Assembly: GCF_042434395.1 (NCBI RefSeq)
Contig: NZ_JBHLTP010000011.1
Location: forward strand, 464,906-528,905
Source of the DNA: Pontibacillus salicampi
GTDB lineage: Bacteria; Bacillota; Bacilli; Bacillales; BH030062
DNA: 64,000 nt
Direction of reading: 5' to 3'
Under the pieces are notes generated by a model, which saw only the letters and a list, made by a program, of their open reading frames with translations, had not been told where the DNA came from and searched no databases. Below, in pieces: positions 24,653 through 32,640 of this stretch. The translations under genes and the position numbers were made by a program. Positions within the stretch are counted from its first letter, which is position 1. Each line of letters opens with the position of its first letter.

Positions 24653-25519
24653 ATGGATCATACACCATTACCAAAGGGACAGCCTCCCCAGCATCAGGAC
24701 CACCAGCCAGGCTATGAATACGAAATGAATCCCTTGCCAGATTATATGGATTCCACTTACCAGCCATCTGGAAAGCTAAGAGGAAAAGTGGCTATAATTA
24801 CTGGCGGAGACAGCGGAATTGGAAGAGCAGTTAGTGTATATTTTGCCAAAGAAGGAGCCCAGGTCGCCATTCTGTATCTCAATGAACATGCAGATGCCAA
24901 CACAACTAAATCTCTAGTAGAAAACACAGGACAGTCATGCTTATTAATAAGCGGAGATATCGGTAATGAAGCTTTTTGCCAAACCGCTGTAGCAGAAGTA
25001 AATAAAACCTTCGGAGCCATCGATATTCTCGTCAACAATGCAGCTGAACAGCATCCACAACAGGATCTCTCATCTATAAGCAGCTTCCAAATAGAGCGCA
25101 CCTTTCGCACTAACGTCTTCAGTTACTTTTATATGGCAAAAGCTGTATTGCCGCACATGCAATCAGGCAGTTCCATTATTAATACAACATCCATTACGTC
25201 CTATAAGGGTTCGAAGGATTTGATTGATTATTCGGCGACAAAAGGAGCCATTAATGCGTTTACATACTCGTTATCCGAAAACGTTATAAATAAAGGGATT
25301 CGAGTAAACGGTGTAGCACCAGGGCCCATTTGGACCCCGCTCATCCCCTCTACCTTTGATCCCACAAAGGTAGCACAATTCGGTGCGGATACTCCGATGA
25401 AGAGAGCAGGGCAGCCGAGAGAACTAGCACCAGCATATGTGTATTTGGCAAGTAATGATTCCTCCTATATGAGCGGACAAATCCTTCATATAAATGGCGG
25501 TATCATTACACATGGATAA
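24653..25519 (+). CDS. SDR-family oxidoreductase (YhdF/YdaD-like)
   Basis: 288 residues from ATG 24653 (MDHTPLPKGQPPQHQDHQPG) behind AAGGAG. The Pro/Gln/His-rich N-terminal extension of about 40 residues is typical of the YhdF/YhxC/YdaD group. Rossmann motif GGDSGIGRA (about 53-61), NNAAEQ, catalytic Ser/Tyr/Lys visible as NTTSITSYKGS...YSATKGA. These enzymes are often general-stress induced and may act on aldehydes or sugars. Two hairpin terminators follow. Confidence 0.9.
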   Translation: MDHTPLPKGQPPQHQDHQPGYEYEMNPLPDYMDSTYQPSGKLRGKVAIITGGDSGIGRAVSVYFAKEGAQVAILYLNEHADANTTKSLVENTGQSCLLISGDIGNEAFCQTAVAEVNKTFGAIDILVNNAAEQHPQQDLSSISSFQIERTFRTNVFSYFYMAKAVLPHMQSGSSIINTTSITSYKGSKDLIDYSATKGAINAFTYSLSENVINKGIRVNGVAPGPIWTPLIPSTFDPTKVAQFGADTPMKRAGQPRELAPAYVYLASNDSSYMSGQILHINGGIITHG

Positions 25520-25587
25520 CATTACCACCTCTTCTTTCGTTGACCATCTAAAAAAGCTCTGCTAAAGTATTACACGTTTGGTTGTGA

Positions 25588-25631
25588 CAAAAGGTATCCA
25601 CTCTAAATACAGAGTGCTGCCTTTTCTCTTT
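25588..25631 (+). terminator. First terminator after SDR gene
   Basis: AAAAGG..CACTCT, loop AAATAC, AGAGTG..CCTTTT followed by T-rich sequence. Confidence 0.75.
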
Positions 25632-25664
25632 TCAGTTACTCATTATAGAATATCCCTTTCTAGC

Positions 25665-25696
25665 CACCCCAGAGTTCCCTGCTCTGGGGTTTTTTC
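25665..25696 (+). terminator. Second terminator after SDR gene
   Basis: ACCCCAGAG, loop TTCCCTG, CTCTGGGGT, then five T. Confidence 0.9.
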
Positions 25697-25771
25697 GTGT
25701 TCAATTGGGGACCATAGTTATCATGGTTAAGCAGAATGATTGAACTTCCTCTACCTTGAAATCAAAATATA

Positions 25772-25926
25772 TAGGAGGAAGTATGAGGAAGGTTTGAGTG
25801 AAGGAAGCGACCCTATTGTGAACGGACTAACGGACTTCTTGAGGGAGATAAGCTCTTAGGACCGGGGTTTGTGCTCTCCCTCATTCCTGCAAAATCTGCT
25901 CCCCCCTCATAAGAGTGTCTCCTCTA
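25772..25926 (+). ncRNA. Candidate structured leader RNA upstream of OYE gene
   Basis: Nested complementary segments: AGGAG (25773-25777) with CTCCT (25919-25923), TATGAGG (25782-25788) with CCTCATA (25905-25911), AGGAA (25802-25806) with TTCCT (25884-25888), and TGAGGGAGA (25840-25848) with TCTCCCTCA (25875-25883). A short tandem repeat AACGGACT occurs at 25820-25835. The element ends about 20 bases before the Shine-Dalgarno of the oxidoreductase. It matches no riboswitch I can name; a chance fold is possible. Confidence 0.4.
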
Positions 25927-25957
25927 CTTCAGCTTATATTTCAGAAAGGATGATACC

Positions 25958-27070
25958 ATGAGTAACAACTTTGAAACACTTTTTGATAAAGTAACTGTCC
26001 ATAACACATCATTTGATAACCGATATATTGTCGCTCCTATGACCCGTGTGAGTGCTAATGAGGACGGTACAGCTAATGAGCGTATGCAGCGCTATTATGA
26101 ACGATATGCGAAGGGTGGATTTGGTGCCATCATTTCTGAAGGAGTGTACATTGATGATGCCCACAGCCAGGGCTATAACAATCAGCCTGGTATGGTGACA
26201 GATAATCATGTTGCTGCCTGGAAGCCGATAGTAGATAAAGTACATGAATATAATACAAAAATGATCGCGCAATTAATGCATGCTGGTGCTCAAGTACAAG
26301 GTAATGCATATACGGATGTTTCTATTGCGCCGTCCGCAGTTGCACCAAAAGGAGAGCAGCTTGGCTTTTATGGTGGTTCTGGCCCCTTCCCAACACCAAA
26401 GAAAATGACGAAGGCAGATATTCAATCCGTTATTCATTCATTTGTATCAGCAGCTCAGCAAGCGAAGGAGGCAGGCTTCGATGGAGTTGAAATTCATGGT
26501 GCTAACGGATATCTTTTAGATGAATTTATTACCGATTATATGAACAACCGTGATGATGAGTATGGTGGATCTCTAGAAAAAGGGCTGCGGATTATCCAAG
26601 AAATTATTAGAAGTGTGCGAGAGCAAGTTGGAGAGGAATATATCGTTGGTATTCGATTGTCACAAGGAAAAGTTGCCGATCAGAGCTACCGTTGGCCAAA
26701 TGGGGAGGAAGCAGCGAAGCTTATTTTCGGTACGATAGGCAGTGAAGCAATTGATTACATCCACGTAACAGATGGGGATGGTACTGCACCTGGGTTTGGA
26801 GCAGATACATTGTCTATGTCTCAAGCAGCAAAACATTATGGTAAAAAACCTGTAATAGCTAATGGTAAGCTCGGCAGCCCAGAACAGGCGCATAAGGCTG
26901 TTCAAGAGGAAGAGGCTGATTTCATTTCCCTTGGTACAGGAGCTCTTGCCAATCCAGATGCTCCTCATCGTGTGAAGAACGGTACAGAAATGAATGATTT
27001 TGATGCAGAAGCTATTTTGTTCCCTGAAGCATATATTAAAGATATGGAATTAAATGCTTACTTGAAATAG
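25958..27070 (+). CDS. Old yellow enzyme family NADH:flavin oxidoreductase
   Basis: 370 residues, FMN-dependent TIM barrel. Visible: RYIVAPMTRVSANEDG at the FMN site, MIAQLMHAGAQVQG, the substrate-binding HGANGYLLDEFITDYMNNRDDEYGGSLEKGLR, GIRLSQGKV and the phosphate-binding PVIANGKLGSPEQA. OYE-type enzymes reduce activated alkenes with NAD(P)H and often respond to electrophile stress. The next gene is a MerR regulator, but a terminator lies between. A possible structured leader precedes it. Confidence 0.92.
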   Translation: MSNNFETLFDKVTVHNTSFDNRYIVAPMTRVSANEDGTANERMQRYYERYAKGGFGAIISEGVYIDDAHSQGYNNQPGMVTDNHVAAWKPIVDKVHEYNTKMIAQLMHAGAQVQGNAYTDVSIAPSAVAPKGEQLGFYGGSGPFPTPKKMTKADIQSVIHSFVSAAQQAKEAGFDGVEIHGANGYLLDEFITDYMNNRDDEYGGSLEKGLRIIQEIIRSVREQVGEEYIVGIRLSQGKVADQSYRWPNGEEAAKLIFGTIGSEAIDYIHVTDGDGTAPGFGADTLSMSQAAKHYGKKPVIANGKLGSPEQAHKAVQEEEADFISLGTGALANPDAPHRVKNGTEMNDFDAEAILFPEAYIKDMELNAYLK

Positions 27071-27088
27071 TATTACTATTTTCCATTT

Positions 27089-27126
27089 TCCCAGCTTAGC
27101 TTTATTGTTAAGCTGGGATTCATTTC
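27089..27126 (+). terminator. Terminator of OYE gene
   Basis: CCCAGCTTA, 10-base loop, TAAGCTGGG, then a T-rich tail. Confidence 0.75.
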
Positions 27127-27155
27127 TATACACTAATGGTAAAGGGGTTCGTCTA

Positions 27156-27992
27156 ATGAAAAAGAAATTTCGTGTGGGTGAGGTAGCTCACATTCATTCT
27201 ATTCCCTCCTCCACTCTTCGCTATTATGATGAAAAAGGAATTTTCCAGCCAAAATACATAGATGAAGAAAATCAATACCGCTATTATACTGCCGAACAAT
27301 TTGTGGAGCTCGAAACGATATTGTTCTTGCGAAAGCTCGGTTTTTCCATTCAGGATATAGAACAGCATCTACATCAGCGTACCATCGATGATACGTATTC
27401 TCTTTTTGACAAGAAGCTTGTAGATATTGAGAAACAAATTATCTCACTACAGCAAACCTCAGAGAAGCTTAAATGGAAAATGAAGACGCTGCAGGATGGC
27501 AAAGCGCTGGCCAAACAAACAGACGTGCAATTTACGTACCATCCAAAAAGACACGTTCAATTTTTATATCAATCGAATACTATTGACTTAGAAAATCAAT
27601 TTGAGGATATTTATATGGAGGAACTCGAACGAACCTCTGCCACATCTAATCATAACGATTTGTTTTCTGGGGATATAGGAACGATGCTAGATCCTGCTAG
27701 CCTAGACAATGACGGGCCCCTTCTTTATGTCGGTATATTTAAATTATTGTGGGAGGAAAGTCCCTCTTCCGAGCAAGCCTCTCTACCAGAAGGAACCTAT
27801 GCTTACTTTCCCCATAAAGGGTCTTATCGAACGCTTTCCAATAGTCATCGCTACCTAAGAGATCAAATCAAAAAACAGGGCTACACCGCTATTGGCAATC
27901 CTATTGAAATTTCAATCATTGATGAATCTGTCGTGCATGAGGAGGACCAGCTCGTTACTGTTATCGAAATTCCAGTCCTTCCTCCAAAATAA
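27156..27992 (+). CDS. MerR-family effector-binding regulator (BltR/BmrR type)
   Basis: 278 residues from ATG 27156 (MKKKFRVGEVAHIHSIPSSTLRYYDEKGIF) behind AAAGGGG. N-terminal winged helix with the MerR signature, a dimerisation coiled coil (about 80-125), and a C-terminal GyrI-like ligand-binding domain (about 130-278). This is the layout of multidrug sensors BmrR and BltR. The gene is followed within 20 bases by a MerR-type promoter and a MATE pump, which is the likely target. Inducer unknown. Confidence 0.88.
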   Translation: MKKKFRVGEVAHIHSIPSSTLRYYDEKGIFQPKYIDEENQYRYYTAEQFVELETILFLRKLGFSIQDIEQHLHQRTIDDTYSLFDKKLVDIEKQIISLQQTSEKLKWKMKTLQDGKALAKQTDVQFTYHPKRHVQFLYQSNTIDLENQFEDIYMEELERTSATSNHNDLFSGDIGTMLDPASLDNDGPLLYVGIFKLLWEESPSSEQASLPEGTYAYFPHKGSYRTLSNSHRYLRDQIKKQGYTAIGNPIEISIIDESVVHEEDQLVTVIEIPVLPPK

Positions 27993-27995
27993 TTA

Positions 27996-28026
27996 TTGAC
28001 CTTCAAGTTACTTGAAGGTTTACACT
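27996..28026 (+). promoter_or_regulatory. MerR-type promoter and operator of MATE gene
   Basis: -35 TTGACC (27996-28001), 19-base spacer, -10 TACACT (28021-28026). The overlong spacer is filled by a perfect 9-base dyad with a TTA centre (ACCTTCAAG-TTA-CTTGAAGGT, 27999-28019). A 19-base spacer needs MerR-family DNA distortion for activity. Confidence 0.9.
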
Positions 28027-28059
28027 CACTCTTGTAATGCTATTCAGGAGGAGATTGTC

Positions 28060-29406
28060 ATGCGGGAAACTAATTCGTTAATTCAACAGCCAGTAAAGAA
28101 AGTATTTTTTCAATACCTCATCCCCACTCTTGTTGGCATGATGCTCATGTCCATTAACATTCTTGTCGATGGAATATTTGTAGGGAACGGCGTTGGTTCA
28201 ACGGCTTTAGCAAGCGTTAACATTGCTGTCCCTGTCTTTACAATTATTCTTGGCATATCCCTTTGGATTGGAATGGGTGGAGGTACTCTTTACTCTATCT
28301 CTATAGGTAAAGGGGATGCTCAACAGGCTACATCCATCTTTTCGTTATCTATGGCTGTTATTACCATCATCACCGTAGTAGTGGGTGTCATTGGCTATGT
28401 ATTGGTAGAGCCCTTCTCTTTGCTATTGGGAGCAAATGAGGATACAAAACCATATGTGATAGAATACTTGTCCATTCTGTTACTTTTTGGTGTATTTATG
28501 GGATTAGAATCATCGTTAAGTGTCTTCGTTCGAAATGATGGGAATCCAAACCTAGCGATGATAAGCCTATCCACTACTGCGATTACAAACATCGGGTTTA
28601 ATTACGTCATGATATTTATTCTAGATCTTGGTGTTAAAGGGGCAGCGTATGCGACTGTGCTAGCTGAAGTCATCGGATTCTTCATATTACTGTTTCATTT
28701 TTATAAAAACAGTACGCCGCTTCGTTTTCGTTTACGTTCTATAAAACTAACTTATGTAAAAAGCATTCTATCAGTAGGATTTCCAAGCTTTCTTTCGGAA
28801 AGCGCCTCTCTTGTCTTTGTAATAGGCTACAATATATTAATGGTTCGGTCTATTGGAACAACAGGAGTAGCTGCATTCTCTGTAATCAATTATGTACACA
28901 CCTTCATATTTCTAGCCTTTTTAGGAATTGGTGCAGCAATTCAGCCAATGATTAGTTATTACTATGGAGCAAGACTCTCAGATCGCATCCATCAAACCCT
29001 TATAATCGCCATAAAGAGCTCTACCTTAATAGGTATCCTGTTCTTCCTAGCTGCCATTCTCGCTGGAGATTTTATCATATCTCTATTTGGCATTGTGGAC
29101 GGTGAGATTATCTCCCTGGCAAGACAGGGGATTTCCCTATTTTTCATCGGGTATGTATTTCTTGGTTTTAATATCGTGTATATGACCTATTTTCAATCTA
29201 TTGGCCACATAAAACCATCTGTTTTCATTACGATAATGAGAGGGTTTCTGGTACTAATTCTCATGCTGATAGCACTACCATGGATGTTTGGAACCCCAGG
29301 AATTTGGCTTGCTCTTCCGGTATCAGAGTTTGTGGTAGCTTGTGGATTATTTATCATAATGCGAAACAATTCTATGACAAATGTAACTCCTAGTGCTTCA
29401 AATTAA
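28060..29406 (+). CDS. MATE-family multidrug efflux transporter
   Basis: 448 residues from ATG 28060 (MRETNSLIQQPVKKVFFQYLIPTLVGMM) behind AGGAGGAG, with twelve predicted membrane segments. The twin MATE repeats are visible, with ILVDGIFVGNGVGSTALASVNIAVPV in the first and ILMVRSIGTTGVAAFSVINYV in the second. MATE pumps export cationic drugs using Na+ or H+. Placement under a MerR-type promoter next to a BmrR-like sensor suggests drug-induced expression. A hairpin terminator follows. Confidence 0.92.
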   Translation: MRETNSLIQQPVKKVFFQYLIPTLVGMMLMSINILVDGIFVGNGVGSTALASVNIAVPVFTIILGISLWIGMGGGTLYSISIGKGDAQQATSIFSLSMAVITIITVVVGVIGYVLVEPFSLLLGANEDTKPYVIEYLSILLLFGVFMGLESSLSVFVRNDGNPNLAMISLSTTAITNIGFNYVMIFILDLGVKGAAYATVLAEVIGFFILLFHFYKNSTPLRFRLRSIKLTYVKSILSVGFPSFLSESASLVFVIGYNILMVRSIGTTGVAAFSVINYVHTFIFLAFLGIGAAIQPMISYYYGARLSDRIHQTLIIAIKSSTLIGILFFLAAILAGDFIISLFGIVDGEIISLARQGISLFFIGYVFLGFNIVYMTYFQSIGHIKPSVFITIMRGFLVLILMLIALPWMFGTPGIWLALPVSEFVVACGLFIIMRNNSMTNVTPSASN

Positions 29407-29440
29407 GTCTGCTAGCCTATGTGCTAGCAGACCTTTCTTA
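29407..29440 (+). terminator. Terminator of MATE gene
   Basis: GTCTGCTAGC, loop CTATGT, GCTAGCAGAC, then T-rich. Confidence 0.85.
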
Positions 29441-29471
29441 TAATAATTTCCCATTTGTGGATACACGTCCA

Positions 29472-29499
29472 TACATAAATTATACATTTCCATACCATA
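29472..29499 (+). promoter_or_regulatory. Candidate SigK promoter of spore appendage genes
   Basis: CATACCATA (29491-29499) fits the mother-cell SigK -10 consensus CATAnnnTA, with TACA (29472-29475) 15 bases upstream as a possible -35. A second CATAnnnTA (CATAAATTA) overlaps at 29474-29482. Short motifs in AT-rich DNA, so moderate confidence. Confidence 0.4.
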
Positions 29500-29532
29500 T
29501 AAGGACTTTACTATATGAAGGAGAGATATGAT

Positions 29533-29931
29533 ATGTGTGGAATGAATGGAGGAATCTGCTGCCCAACAACATGCTCAACAGATTTCCAGCCCAAAAGAGA
29601 ATTAATCGCGGTTAAGCGCTGCGTCCCATTTAGAGCTATTTGTGGAGATCCTGAAGCGATTGTGTACTCATCAACATCCACTGCCTTTGATCGTCTGCCT
29701 AGTGGGGTGATTTCAGTCGTCAATACTGGTGACGAGTGTACGATTACAGTAGAAATTACACAAGACGGTGGCACAGTTTCCAGCTTCAACGTCAGCCCGC
29801 AGTCTGCTATTATACTTGAAGTAGTTGGTCTGGAATTAGTTACATTTACTTGTATTGCGTCTATCCCTGCCGGTGGCGTATGTACTGGTACATTTGAAGC
29901 TGACCTGCAGTACACTGTAGTGAGTACCTAA
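29533..29931 (+). CDS. DUF3992 (Ena-type) endospore appendage pilin-like protein 1
   Basis: 132 residues from ATG 29533 (MCGMNGGICCPTTC); the upstream in-frame ATG overlaps the AAGGAGAG ribosome binding site. No signal peptide. A Cys-rich N-terminal connector with a CC pair (residues 9-10) is followed by an eight-strand-like beta domain: AIVYSSTSTAFDRLPSGVISVVN, ECTITVEITQDGGTVSSFNVSPQS, VTFTCIAS.., CTGTFEADLQYTV. This matches the S-type endospore appendage subunits of Bacillus cereus (Ena1A/B), whose N-terminal cysteines cross-link neighbours. Likely mother-cell-made shaft subunit. The family call is mine from memory of sequence pattern. Confidence 0.72.
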   Translation: MCGMNGGICCPTTCSTDFQPKRELIAVKRCVPFRAICGDPEAIVYSSTSTAFDRLPSGVISVVNTGDECTITVEITQDGGTVSSFNVSPQSAIILEVVGLELVTFTCIASIPAGGVCTGTFEADLQYTVVST

Positions 29932-29943
29932 AAAAATATAAGT

Positions 29944-29976
29944 ACAGGACACTCTTGGTTTATGAGAGTGTCCTGT
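29944..29976 (+). promoter_or_regulatory. Strong intercistronic hairpin between the two pilin-like genes
   Basis: ACAGGACACTCT (29944-29955), 9-base loop, AGAGTGTCCTGT (29965-29976): a perfect 12-base stem with no T tract (followed by TCCGTAAGG). It would not act as a full terminator but could protect the upstream message or attenuate downstream genes. Confidence 0.75.
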
Positions 29977-30017
29977 TCCGTAAGGAAGGAACAGTACTGT
30001 AAGAGAGGAGATTCAAA

Positions 30018-30461
30018 GTGAACTACAGACAATTTTTACAAGAATGCGACTTGGAACTGGCCCCTTCTGGCTGTCCTGGCATATTCCCCCCAAAGCCTAC
30101 TCCTCCTCCAATCCCGCCTGCTAATTGTACGATTGTAAAAAATGAAGTGTGTGGAAACATTGAACAGCCGTGTGATGGAAGCTGGGTGGAATATTGGAGT
30201 ACCATAGGGTTGCCGGAAGCACCGAGCGGTTCGCTTATTGTGTATAACGGAAGTGGCTGCACGATGAACGTAAGAGCAGTTATCAACGGACAACTGCTTA
30301 CCATATTAAATGTCACCGAAAGAAACCAGTCCAAATCCGTAACGGTGGACGGTATAGAGATGATTGAAGTGCAGTGTCTGAGTGAGACAACAGGAGCAAG
30401 ATGCTCTGGACGATTTTGTTTAACGATACAATATCCCAAAATTTGCGGTGACGTAGAATAA
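30018..30461 (+). CDS. DUF3992 (Ena-type) endospore appendage pilin-like protein 2
   Basis: 147 residues, GTG start at 30018 behind GAGAGGAG. N-terminal part has CDLELAPSGCPGIFPPKPTPPPIPP, a proline-rich spacer, then a beta domain: WSTIGLPEAPSGSLIVYNGSGCTMNVRAVINGQLLTILNVTE, VTVDGIEMIEVQC and the characteristic ending CSGRFCLTIQY. The last motif is typical of DUF3992 proteins. Compared with protein 1 it lacks the CC pair, so it may be a minor subunit, cap or base rather than shaft. It follows the hairpin and precedes the DUF11 protein by 38 bases; the three are probably one operon. Confidence 0.68.
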   Translation: MNYRQFLQECDLELAPSGCPGIFPPKPTPPPIPPANCTIVKNEVCGNIEQPCDGSWVEYWSTIGLPEAPSGSLIVYNGSGCTMNVRAVINGQLLTILNVTERNQSKSVTVDGIEMIEVQCLSETTGARCSGRFCLTIQYPKICGDVE

Positions 30462-30499
30462 TCATCTCCTTATGTCGGTAGGAAAGGAGTCGAAATAGA

Positions 30500-31963
30500 A
30501 TGCCCTTTGTGAATCGATTCTCGATAAGAACCTGTGGTGCCATGACATTTACAGGGAATACACTTGGTTTAAGTCAGCTGACCAATACAAATGAGGCTGG
30601 TACAGCTGGAAGTATTGGAGCATTTATAACTACTGATGTTGGAATGCAGGTGCCAACTTTCCCAGCAGGGACCACTTTAGATTATTTAGAGAATAGCTCC
30701 AGTGCGGAATTGGTCATTCCGACAGGGAGTACGGTTTTATACGCAGAGCTGATTTGGGGTGGAAACTATCTAACGAGAGATGAAGATATTACCGGTTTAC
30801 TCAATAATTCTGTAACGTTAACAGACTCAACAGCTGTGGACCATGTCATTGCCCCTGACCCAGTAACTGCCAACCAGCCAACGTTTACACTTGGAACCCC
30901 GCCAATAACTAGAGGATTCTATATGAGATCAAATGATGTGACGAGCATTGTTCAATCAGCTGGTGCAGGTACCTACACGGTGGGGCAGGTGCCAGGGTTA
31001 TTAGACCCCTTAATTGCCTCTACAGCTAATACGAACCACGCAGGCTGGACGTTAGCAGTAGTGTATGAGAACGCTACACTTCCTAATCGCTCCATGAACC
31101 TCTTTGTCGGGGCTCAAGGTATCGTAATAACCGGTGTTAACCCTATTATAGACATACCTGTTTCTGGATTCATGACCCCTCCGAACGGCGTGGTGGATGC
31201 CCGATTATTAATCTCCGCTCAAGAAGGAGATGCCAACATCGGAGGGGACCAGACGTTATTTGGACCTGATGCCCTGTCCTTATCCGTCCTATCCGGCCCA
31301 AACAATCCCGCCAACAACTTTACAGGCTCCCAAATCAATGATGATAGTGGAAACCTTGATACCACAGGAACCTTTGGGACGAGAAATCAAAACCCATTTA
31401 CTCTAACAAATATTGTGGCAGGGCGACAAGGGTGGGATATTACTAATGTCAGCGGATCGGGTTTACTCCCTAACAATCAGAATAGTGCCGTATTTCGTTT
31501 CACCTCAACGGGTGACGCCTATATGCCCGATGCACTTGGAGTTCAAATCGATGAAGGAGATGCTGTTCTAGATATAACAAAAACGGTAGATAAACCTTTT
31601 GCTGTCTACAACGATGTTCTCTCCTATACTATTACGATTACAAACAACGGTGTCGTCCCTGCCGATAATGTTATTTTCTTTGACGATATCCCTCCTGGAA
31701 GTATTTTCGTAGAAAACAGCTTGTTTATTGATGGAGTTCCATTTCCGGGTGTTAATCCTCAATTTGGCGTTGCATTACCAGATATAGATGTTGGAGATAC
31801 CGTAACAGTTTTTTTTCAGGTTATCGTGAAACGATGTGACTGCTTTATTAGTAACGTAGCAAGTGTCGAATTTAGCTGCGGTAAAATCGCAAAAAGCAAC
31901 CCTTCCATCTCCACAGTTTGTGATCAGTGCCAAGTACCAAGGTTTGGAAGGAAATGCTGGTAA
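30500..31963 (+). CDS. DUF11 domain spore/surface protein
   Basis: 487 residues, no signal peptide. The N-terminal 350 residues (MPFVNRFSIRTCGAMTFTGNTLGLS, VLYAELIWGGNYLTRD, TNHAGWTLAVVYEN, LISAQEGDANIGGDQTLFGP, FRFTSTGDAYMPDALGVQIDEGDAVLD) match the large DUF11-repeat surface proteins of the B. cereus group, and one DUF11 repeat follows (ITKTVDKPFAVYNDVLSYTITITNNGVVPADNVIFFDDIPPG). The short C-terminus is Cys-rich (CDCF, SFSCG, CDQCQ). In the operon with pilin-like genes it could be an adaptor or stalk. ATG with AAAGGAG. The relatives I recall carry many repeats; here there is one. Confidence 0.75.
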   Translation: MPFVNRFSIRTCGAMTFTGNTLGLSQLTNTNEAGTAGSIGAFITTDVGMQVPTFPAGTTLDYLENSSSAELVIPTGSTVLYAELIWGGNYLTRDEDITGLLNNSVTLTDSTAVDHVIAPDPVTANQPTFTLGTPPITRGFYMRSNDVTSIVQSAGAGTYTVGQVPGLLDPLIASTANTNHAGWTLAVVYENATLPNRSMNLFVGAQGIVITGVNPIIDIPVSGFMTPPNGVVDARLLISAQEGDANIGGDQTLFGPDALSLSVLSGPNNPANNFTGSQINDDSGNLDTTGTFGTRNQNPFTLTNIVAGRQGWDITNVSGSGLLPNNQNSAVFRFTSTGDAYMPDALGVQIDEGDAVLDITKTVDKPFAVYNDVLSYTITITNNGVVPADNVIFFDDIPPGSIFVENSLFIDGVPFPGVNPQFGVALPDIDVGDTVTVFFQVIVKRCDCFISNVASVEFSCGKIAKSNPSISTVCDQCQVPRFGRKCW

Positions 31964-31969
31964 TCCCAT

Positions 31970-32004
31970 AAAAAAAGGAATCAGGCTGCCTGATTCCTTT
32001 TTTT
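31970..32004. terminator. Bidirectional terminator DUF11 gene / bclA-like gene
   Basis: AAAAAAGGAATCAGGC, TG, CCTGATTCCTTTTTTT: perfect stem between converging genes. Confidence 0.9.
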
Positions 32005-32518
32005 ATTCTACTCTTATAATAGTTAAGGAAGCACCAACTCCGGAACTCAACAGTACCAAAGCAGCAATCCCAGCTAATTGTAAGGATATGCTTTCATTAG
32101 CATTTAACGAAACAATAACTTCTCCACTTAACTTATTAACTCCTACAGTAGGCGTAACGATAGATTGGGAGATTGGTGTACCATTTATTGCAAGCTGTGC
32201 ACTAGCAAGTACAGATGCAGAAGGATTGACATGAAAGGAGATATAATATCTTCCTGCTTCTGTAACCATAAATTCTGTATTTGTTAAGTTCGGAGTAATA
32301 TCTGTAGAGAAATTTTGACCATCGGGCAATGGTATGTCCGTTCCACCTAATACAACTGTAATGGTGTCATTTTGAGTATTCGCTGCAAATCCAGATGTCG
32401 CTGTTGCTATTGGACCTGCTGGGCCAGGTGGTCCTGGTATCCCTTGAGCACCTTGTCTGGCTAGTACACCGCCTGGGTAACTTCCCCCACAACTTCCACA
32501 ACTCATGTCCCTCACCAT
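32003..32518 (-). CDS. BclA-like collagen/C-terminal TNF-type spore surface protein
   Basis: 171 residues: Cys/Gly-rich N-terminus (MSCGSCGGSYPGG), a short collagen-like run of about five triplets (GAQGIPGPPGPAGP), then a 130-residue beta domain of the BclA C-terminal kind (FAANTQNDTITVVLGGTDIPLPDGQ, YYISFHVNPSASVLASAQLAINGTPI, GASLTIIRVE). BclA proteins form trimeric fibres on exosporium, and small BclA homologues cap the tips of Ena appendages in B. cereus. Convergent to the appendage operon, with a shared terminator. Start ambiguous: ATG 32518 or ATG 32506 (MSCGS), neither with ideal spacing. Tip-fibre role is inferred. Confidence 0.78.
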   Translation of the reverse strand: MVRDMSCGSCGGSYPGGVLARQGAQGIPGPPGPAGPIATATSGFAANTQNDTITVVLGGTDIPLPDGQNFSTDITPNLTNTEFMVTEAGRYYISFHVNPSASVLASAQLAINGTPISQSIVTPTVGVNKLSGEVIVSLNANESISLQLAGIAALVLLSSGVGASLTIIRVE

Positions 32519-32593
32519 ACCTTTTTCCTAGTATAGTTATAGTAAATGTAGAATAGAGCCTTATAGGAACGGTATATGTGGAGAAATGAAGAA

Positions 32594-32639
32594 AAAACTC
32601 CCTATCTTGGCATTTTGCCAAAGAATAGGAAGTTTTTTT
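32594..32639. terminator. Terminator of yhgE-like gene
   Basis: AAACT.CCTAT.TTGGC pairs with GCCAA.ATAGG.AGTTT, with T/A tracts on both sides; it lies directly after the yhgE stop on the minus strand. Confidence 0.8.
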
Positions 32640-32640
32640 G

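Noticed and set aside
30023..30439. 138-residue minus-strand frame across the second pilin-like gene
   Set aside because: Antisense shadow; the plus-strand frame has the ribosome binding site and DUF3992 pattern.
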